Shown: positions 6,430 through 9,930 of the stretch, piece by piece | How positions within the stretch are numbered: position 1 is the stretch's first letter | Layout of the letters: every line of letters starts with the position of its first letter | Assembly (NCBI GenBank): GCA_946480825.1 | Contig: CAMLLG010000102.1 | Location: 1-9,930, forward strand | Length of the DNA stretch: 9,930 bases | Origin: an uncultured Lysobacteraceae bacterium | GTDB lineage: Bacteria; Pseudomonadota; Gammaproteobacteria; Xanthomonadales; Xanthomonadaceae | Direction of reading: 5' to 3' | Notes under the pieces: model-generated | What the model was told of the DNA's origin: nothing | What the model saw: the letters and a program-made list of their open reading frames with translations, nothing else | Databases searched by the model: none | Made by a program: the position numbers and the translations under genes

Positions 6430-7424
6430 GCCGCGCGCGACCCCGAGAACAGGTCCAGCCAGCTTTCGCTGGGCGCATCGGTCGACAGCGCGCGGGCGCG
6501 AATGCCGCTGCGCGAGAGGATCGCGAGCGCTTCGTCCATCGGTGCGGAAAACGTCGCCTGCCAGCGTTCGCGCTGCGCGCCCGCGGCGAGGTCGAGTTCG
6601 ACCCGGTGCGGCGCCGATGCGGCGGCGCGATCGATCCAGAACGGCAGGGTCGTGCGCGGCGGATCGCGTTCCAGCGGATCGCACAGCAACACTACGACCA
6701 CTTCGCGGTGCTGCACCAGCGTGGGCCAACGCGACGGCGGCTGCGCGATCACGCTCAGCGGATCGGCCAGCACCACCAATCGCGCGCCGGGACGCAGCAG
6801 GCGGTCGGCGTGATCCAGCGCCACCGCGAGCCCGTCGTCGTTCTCCTGCGGTTTCTCATACCAGCGCACCAGCGCGTCGAGCACCCGCAGTGCGCCGCGC
6901 GGCCCCGCGGCGGGCACCACCGGCGGTTCGCGGCCGCTGCCGCGCAGCGCGGCGATGCGGTCGCCGTCGCGCACCGCGGCCCAGGCGGCGATCGCGCCGG
7001 CGCGCGCGGCCTGCACCGATTTGAAGCGGGTGCGGGTGCCGAAATACAGCTGCGCCGCGGTGTCGGCGACGATCAGGGTCAGGCGTTCGCGTTCGGCCTG
7101 GAACACCTTGGTATGCGGGCGCCCGGTGCGCGCGGTGAGCCGCCAGTCGATGTGGCGCGCATCGTCGCCCTGCGCATATTCGCGCGATTCGGCGTATTCC
7201 ATGCCGCGCCCGCGCATCGGCGATGGCGCCTGGCCGCTGAGGCCGTGACGGCCGCGTCGCGGCGGGCGCCGGCCGAGCACCGCGCGGCGCAGCGCCACCA
7301 GTTCGTCCAGGCTGGGGACGATCCCGGCGCTCGTTCCGGCACTTGTCGCCGGGCTCGCCCCGGTGTCCCTGCCTTCGCGCATCGGCGATGCTCCGCCCGC
7401 GGTCCTGTCGGCGTCGGCGGACAT
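6426..7424 (-). CDS. DUF58 domain protein
   Basis: Protein of 332 residues with the DUF58 hallmark block at about 75-112: GMEYAESREYAQGDDARHID, then W94 and a KVFQAERE stretch. DUF58 proteins are encoded next to MoxR ATPases and have a VWA-like fold; here LTLIVADTAAQLYFGT (106-121) occupies the position of the first VWA strand, without a DxSxS motif. I see no hydrophobic N-terminal helices, so this is the short, probably soluble form rather than the membrane-anchored one. The first 35 or so residues are low-complexity (Gly, Ala, Ser, Thr). A later start at M15 (position 7382) is possible, but the ATG at 7424 overlaps the moxR stop by one base (TGATG), which favours the longer form. It probably cooperates with MoxR in the cytoplasm. 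Confidence 0.92.
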   Translation of the reverse strand: MSADADRTAGGASPMREGRDTGASPATSAGTSAGIVPSLDELVALRRAVLGRRPPRRGRHGLSGQAPSPMRGRGMEYAESREYAQGDDARHIDWRLTARTGRPHTKVFQAERERLTLIVADTAAQLYFGTRTRFKSVQAARAGAIAAWAAVRDGDRIAALRGSGREPPVVPAAGPRGALRVLDALVRWYEKPQENDDGLAVALDHADRLLRPGARLVVLADPLSVIAQPPSRWPTLVQHREVVVVLLCDPLERDPPRTTLPFWIDRAAASAPHRVELDLAAGAQRERWQATFSAPMDEALAILSRSGIRARALSTDAPSESWLDLFSGSRAA

Positions 7425-8428
7425 CAGGGCAGCGGGACTTTCTCGACCAGCGCGCGCACCAGACGCTCGCCGTCCCAGCCTTCGGCGACCGCCTCGTAAC
7501 TGGGCAGCACGCGATGCCGCAACACGTCGATGGCGATCGCGCGCACGTCCTCCGGAGTGACGAAGTCGCGGCCGGCGAGCCAGGCGCGCGCGCGCGCGCA
7601 GCGCTCCAGCGCGATCGAGCCGCGCGGGCTCGCGCCCCAGCCGATCCGCCGCGCCAGCGCGGGGTCGTAGCGGCGCGCATCGCGCGAGGCGAGCACGATT
7701 TCGATCAGATAGCGCTCCACCGGCGGCGCGAGGTGCAGGTCGAGCACGGATTCGCGGGCGGCGAAGACATCGGCCTGCGACAGCCGCAGCGGCACGACGG
7801 CCGCAGGAGCGTCCTCGGTCCCGCGCGCGCCTTCGAGCGCGCGCTGGCGCGCGAGACGCAGGATCTCGCCTTCCACCGCCGCTTCGGGATAACCGATGCG
7901 CACGTACATCAGGAAACGGTCGAGCTGCGCTTCCGGCAGCGGGAAGGTGCCTTCCTGTTCGATCGGGTTCTGGGTCGCCATCACGAGGAACAACCGCGGC
8001 AGCGGATACGTCCGGCGACCGACCGTCACCTGGCGTTCGCCCATCGCTTCGAGCAGCGCGGACTGCACCTTGGCCGGCGCGCGGTTGATCTCGTCGGCGA
8101 GCAGCAGCGAATGGAAAATCGGGCCGGGCTGGAATTCGAAATGACCGTCCTGCGGGCGCCAGACCTCGGTGCCGGTGAGATCGGCCGGCAGCAGGTCGGG
8201 CGTGAACTGGACACGGGCGAAGTCGGCTTCCAGTCGCCCCGCCAGCGCGCGGATCGCGGTGGTCTTGGCGAGACCGGGCGCGCCTTCCACCAGCAGGTGT
8301 CCGTCGGCGAGCAGCGCGATCAGCAGACGTTCGATCAGCGCGGACTGCCCGACGATTTCCGCGGAGAGCTGGTCGCGCAGCTGCGCGAACGCGGCATGCA
8401 GTCGGGAGGGTGCGGCGGTGTCCATCAT
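7424..8428 (-). CDS. moxR: MoxR family AAA+ ATPase
   Basis: Cytoplasmic AAA+ ATPase of 334 residues, a standard length, thought to act as a chaperone that remodels or activates the VWA proteins encoded downstream. Seen: IVGQSALIERLLIALL (25-40); Walker A GAPGLAKT (49-56, K55); Walker B LLLADEIN (108-115, D112 and E113); NRAPAKVQSALLEAMGE (115-131); sensor 1 in MATQNP (150-155, N154); an LDRF arginine (R171); and a C-terminal lid with FVTPEDVRAIAIDVLRHRVL. All catalytic residues are present. Two adjacent ATGs (8428 and 8425) are both possible starts, and neither has a strong Shine-Dalgarno sequence. It is the first gene of the operon, about 165 bp after the pilQ stop and behind the pilQ terminator, so a promoter is expected just upstream. 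Confidence 0.97.
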   Translation of the reverse strand: MMDTAAPSRLHAAFAQLRDQLSAEIVGQSALIERLLIALLADGHLLVEGAPGLAKTTAIRALAGRLEADFARVQFTPDLLPADLTGTEVWRPQDGHFEFQPGPIFHSLLLADEINRAPAKVQSALLEAMGERQVTVGRRTYPLPRLFLVMATQNPIEQEGTFPLPEAQLDRFLMYVRIGYPEAAVEGEILRLARQRALEGARGTEDAPAAVVPLRLSQADVFAARESVLDLHLAPPVERYLIEIVLASRDARRYDPALARRIGWGASPRGSIALERCARARAWLAGRDFVTPEDVRAIAIDVLRHRVLPSYEAVAEGWDGERLVRALVEKVPLP

Positions 8429-8460
8429 GTCCGGCGGGCGTCCATCGTCGGGGGATCGAT

Positions 8461-8482
8461 CCGCAGTTTGACCGAACTGCGG
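8461..8482. promoter_or_regulatory. Perfect 8-bp inverted repeat upstream of moxR
   Basis: CCGCAGTT (8461-8468) and AACTGCGG (8475-8482) are exact reverse complements, separated by the 6 bases TGACCG. It lies 33-54 bp upstream of the moxR start. No T-run follows on either strand, so it is not an intrinsic terminator. The arm length and spacing suit a dimeric repressor or activator site, or an RNA hairpin in the moxR 5' leader. I do not recognise the motif. Confidence 0.45.
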
Positions 8483-8532
8483 CCGAAATGTTCAGCCCCT
8501 CGCGATCCGGCCGTGCACGCGCGCGCTCCAGG

Positions 8533-8564
8533 AAAAAAGAAAACGGGGGCCGAAGCCCCCGTTT
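8533..8564 (-). terminator. Rho-independent terminator of pilQ
   Basis: On the minus strand a perfect 10-bp stem (AAACGGGGGC / GCCCCCGTTT) encloses a TTCG tetraloop and is followed by TCTTTTTT. It begins 28 bases after the pilQ stop. The C-UUCG-G loop is exceptionally stable in RNA, and the T-run is clear. The structure should end the pilus transcript and separate it from moxR. Confidence 0.93.
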
Positions 8565-8592
8565 CGTCGCATCTTCGAGCTCGCGGCCTGCG

Positions 8593-9930
8593 TCAGCGAC
8601 GCGGCGCCACCGTCATCACCTTCGGGGTGACGAAGATCAGCAGCTCGGCCTTGCTCTTGCCGCGGCCCTTCTTCTTGAACAGATTGCCGAGGATCGGCAG
8701 ATCGGCGAGGAACGGCACCTTCGAGGCCTGGCTGCGGTCGGAGAACTCGTAGACGCCGCCGATGACGACGGTGTTGCCGTCCTCGACCAGCACCGCGGTG
8801 TTCACTTCGCGCTTGGCGATCAGCGGCACCGAGCCGTTGGCGGTTTCGATGAACTCTTCCAGCTCGTCCTTCTTCACCGCCATGTTCAGGAACACGCGAC
8901 CGTCGTTGGTGATGGTCGGCGTGACCTTCAGCTCGAGCACCACATCCTTGAAGTTCACGGTCTGGGTGATCAGGCCGCCGGTGTTGCTGGTGGTGACGTA
9001 ACCGATCTCGCGACCCTGCTTGATCACCGCTTCGCGCTGGTTGCTGGTGACGACGCGCGGATTGGAGATCACTTCGCCGCGGCCCTCTTCCTGCATCGCC
9101 GACAGCTCGATGTCGAGCCAGTAACCGGCATTGAGGATGGTGAAGGCGAGGCTGGCGGGATTGCTGGTGATCAGCGAGCCGACCGTGGCGCCGAGGTTGA
9201 CGTTCGGGCCCTTCTCGATCTCGAACAGCGGATCGCCATTGGCCGCCGCTTCGTTCATGTTGCTGCGGGTGCCGCTGGTGTTCTCGATGGTGTTGCCGAA
9301 GTTGACGTTGTCCTTGTAACCGTTGATGCCGAACTTGGCGCCGAGTTCGCGCGCGAAGTCTTCGGTGGCGATCACGATCTTCGCTTCGATCAGCACCTGA
9401 TCGACCGGCTTGTCGAGCTGCGAGACGAGACGGCGAATTTCTTCGACGCGGGCCGGGATGTCGATGACCAGCAGGGTGTTGGTGCGGCGATCGAAGCTGA
9501 GGCTGCCGCGCGACGACAGGAAGCCGCGGCTCTGCTGCTGACCGCCGGCGCCACCCTGGGCCGCGGCGCCGGACTGGTTGCCCTTGCTGTCTTCGGTGAG
9601 CAGCTTGGCGATGTCCTCGGCGTTGCCGTAGCTCACCGGGATGTACTCGGTGATGGTCTCGGCGCGGTTCTCGATCGCGATGCGGGCGTCTTCCTTGTCC
9701 TGCTCGAACTTCGCGATTTCGGTCTGCGGCGCGACCCACACCACGTTGCCGCTGCGGCGTTTGTCCAGCGCCTTGGCCTGCAGCACGATATCCAGCGCCT
9801 GATCCCACGGCACGTTGATCAGGCGCAGGGTGACGTTGCCCTGCACGGTGTCGCTGGCGACGATGTTGAGGTTGGATTCCTCGGCGATCAGCTGCAGCAC
9901 CGTGCGCACCGGCACGTCCTGGAAGTTGAA
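8593..9930 (-). CDS. pilQ: Type IV pilus secretin PilQ, C-terminal part
   Basis: The outer-membrane ring through which the type IV pilus is extruded. The frame is open to the window edge; 445 residues are present, and the N-terminal AMIN domains and start lie outside. Seen, numbered from the edge: the secretin/TonB short N-terminal (STN) domain about 1-55 (FNFQDVPVRTVLQLIAEES); an N1-type secretin domain about 90-170, split by a Gly/Gln/Ser-rich loop (115-141); RRTNTLLVIDIPARVEEI; then the secretin domain to the C-terminus with VISNPRVVTSN and the signature VPFLADLPILGNLFK near the end. The upstream genes should be pilMNOP, as in other gammaproteobacteria; that is expectation, not seen. A GTG at 9915 is only an internal valine, not the start. 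The stop at 8593 is followed by a strong terminator. Confidence 0.97.
   Translation of the reverse strand, partial: FNFQDVPVRTVLQLIAEESNLNIVASDTVQGNVTLRLINVPWDQALDIVLQAKALDKRRSGNVVWVAPQTEIAKFEQDKEDARIAIENRAETITEYIPVSYGNAEDIAKLLTEDSKGNQSGAAAQGGAGGQQQSRGFLSSRGSLSFDRRTNTLLVIDIPARVEEIRRLVSQLDKPVDQVLIEAKIVIATEDFARELGAKFGINGYKDNVNFGNTIENTSGTRSNMNEAAANGDPLFEIEKGPNVNLGATVGSLITSNPASLAFTILNAGYWLDIELSAMQEEGRGEVISNPRVVTSNQREAVIKQGREIGYVTTSNTGGLITQTVNFKDVVLELKVTPTITNDGRVFLNMAVKKDELEEFIETANGSVPLIAKREVNTAVLVEDGNTVVIGGVYEFSDRSQASKVPFLADLPILGNLFKKKGRGKSKAELLIFVTPKVMTVAPRR

Larger units (their letters stand above)
8429..8592. other. Intergenic region between pilQ and moxR
   Basis: The longest non-coding stretch here. 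It contains the pilQ terminator at 8533-8564 and an inverted repeat at 8461-8482. The moxR promoter must lie between the terminator and 8428 unless the operon depends on read-through, but I cannot point to a convincing -35/-10 pair on the minus strand. A six-codon ORF on the minus strand (ATG at 8445, TGA overlapping the moxR start) has no ribosome binding site and is not called. Confidence 0.6.

Noticed and set aside
8425..8445. Six-codon leader ORF overlapping the moxR start
   Set aside because: There is no purine-rich ribosome binding site (the preceding bases are C-rich), and such short frames occur by chance.
4625..8752. Plus-strand open frames of 469-599 residues opposite batA, DUF4381, DUF58 and moxR
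   Set aside because: Composition is typical of antisense frames (Arg, Gln, His, Ala); they cross several real gene boundaries and have no recognisable motifs.
9508..9588. Gly/Gln/Ser-rich insert in PilQ as a possible foreign insertion
   Set aside because: Low-complexity loops at this place in secretin N-domains are ordinary; reading frame and flanking motifs are intact.
1..9930. Mobile elements, tRNA or rRNA genes, CRISPR arrays
   Set aside because: No transposase or integrase motifs, no tRNA-like or rRNA-like segments and no regularly spaced direct repeats with unique spacers were seen; the two repeat arrays have no spacers.

Overview
The window is very GC-rich and every gene I can support lies on the minus strand. 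The combination of a type IV pilus secretin gene followed by a MoxR/DUF58/VWA (Bat-type) operon, with strong C/G preference at third codon positions, fits a gammaproteobacterium of the Xanthomonadaceae/Lysobacteraceae group (Lysobacter, Luteimonas or a relative). The taxonomic call is an inference from gene content and composition, not a match to a named genome.

Reading in the direction of transcription (high to low coordinates): (1) 9930-8593 is the C-terminal 445 residues of PilQ, the outer-membrane secretin of the type IV pilus, with its 5' part outside the window; it ends in a textbook Rho-independent terminator (8533-8564). (2) About 165 bp of non-coding DNA (8429-8592) holds that terminator and a perfect 8-bp inverted repeat, and is the only plausible place for a promoter of the next operon. 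(3) 8428-1117 is a tightly packed six-gene operon: moxR (AAA+ ATPase), a DUF58 protein, a DUF4381 protein, a VWA protein (BatA-like), a fused VWA+TPR protein (BatB+BatC-like) and BatD. All five junctions overlap by 1 or 4 bases (TGATG or ATGA), so translation is probably coupled throughout. (4) 1116-1012 is a short gap with an imperfect 15-bp tandem repeat that begins inside the end of batD and contains a possible 25-codon ORF coupled to the batD stop. (5) 1011-1 is the N-terminal 337 residues of a dicarboxylate/amino acid:cation symporter (SDF/DAACS family), cut by the window edge.

The operon is the known MoxR-Bat type: a cytoplasmic AAA+ ATPase and a DUF58 protein work with membrane-anchored VWA proteins that face the periplasm, plus a large BatD protein. 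It has been linked to envelope stress or oxygen tolerance and to metal insertion or chaperoning, but its exact biochemical role is not settled. I do not see a wholly new system. The points most worth a second look are: a degenerate metal site in the second VWA protein; a remnant signal peptide inside the BatB-BatC fusion that could be a processing site; the 15-bp repeat with its tiny ORF after batD; and a symporter whose predicted third sodium site is altered at several ligands.
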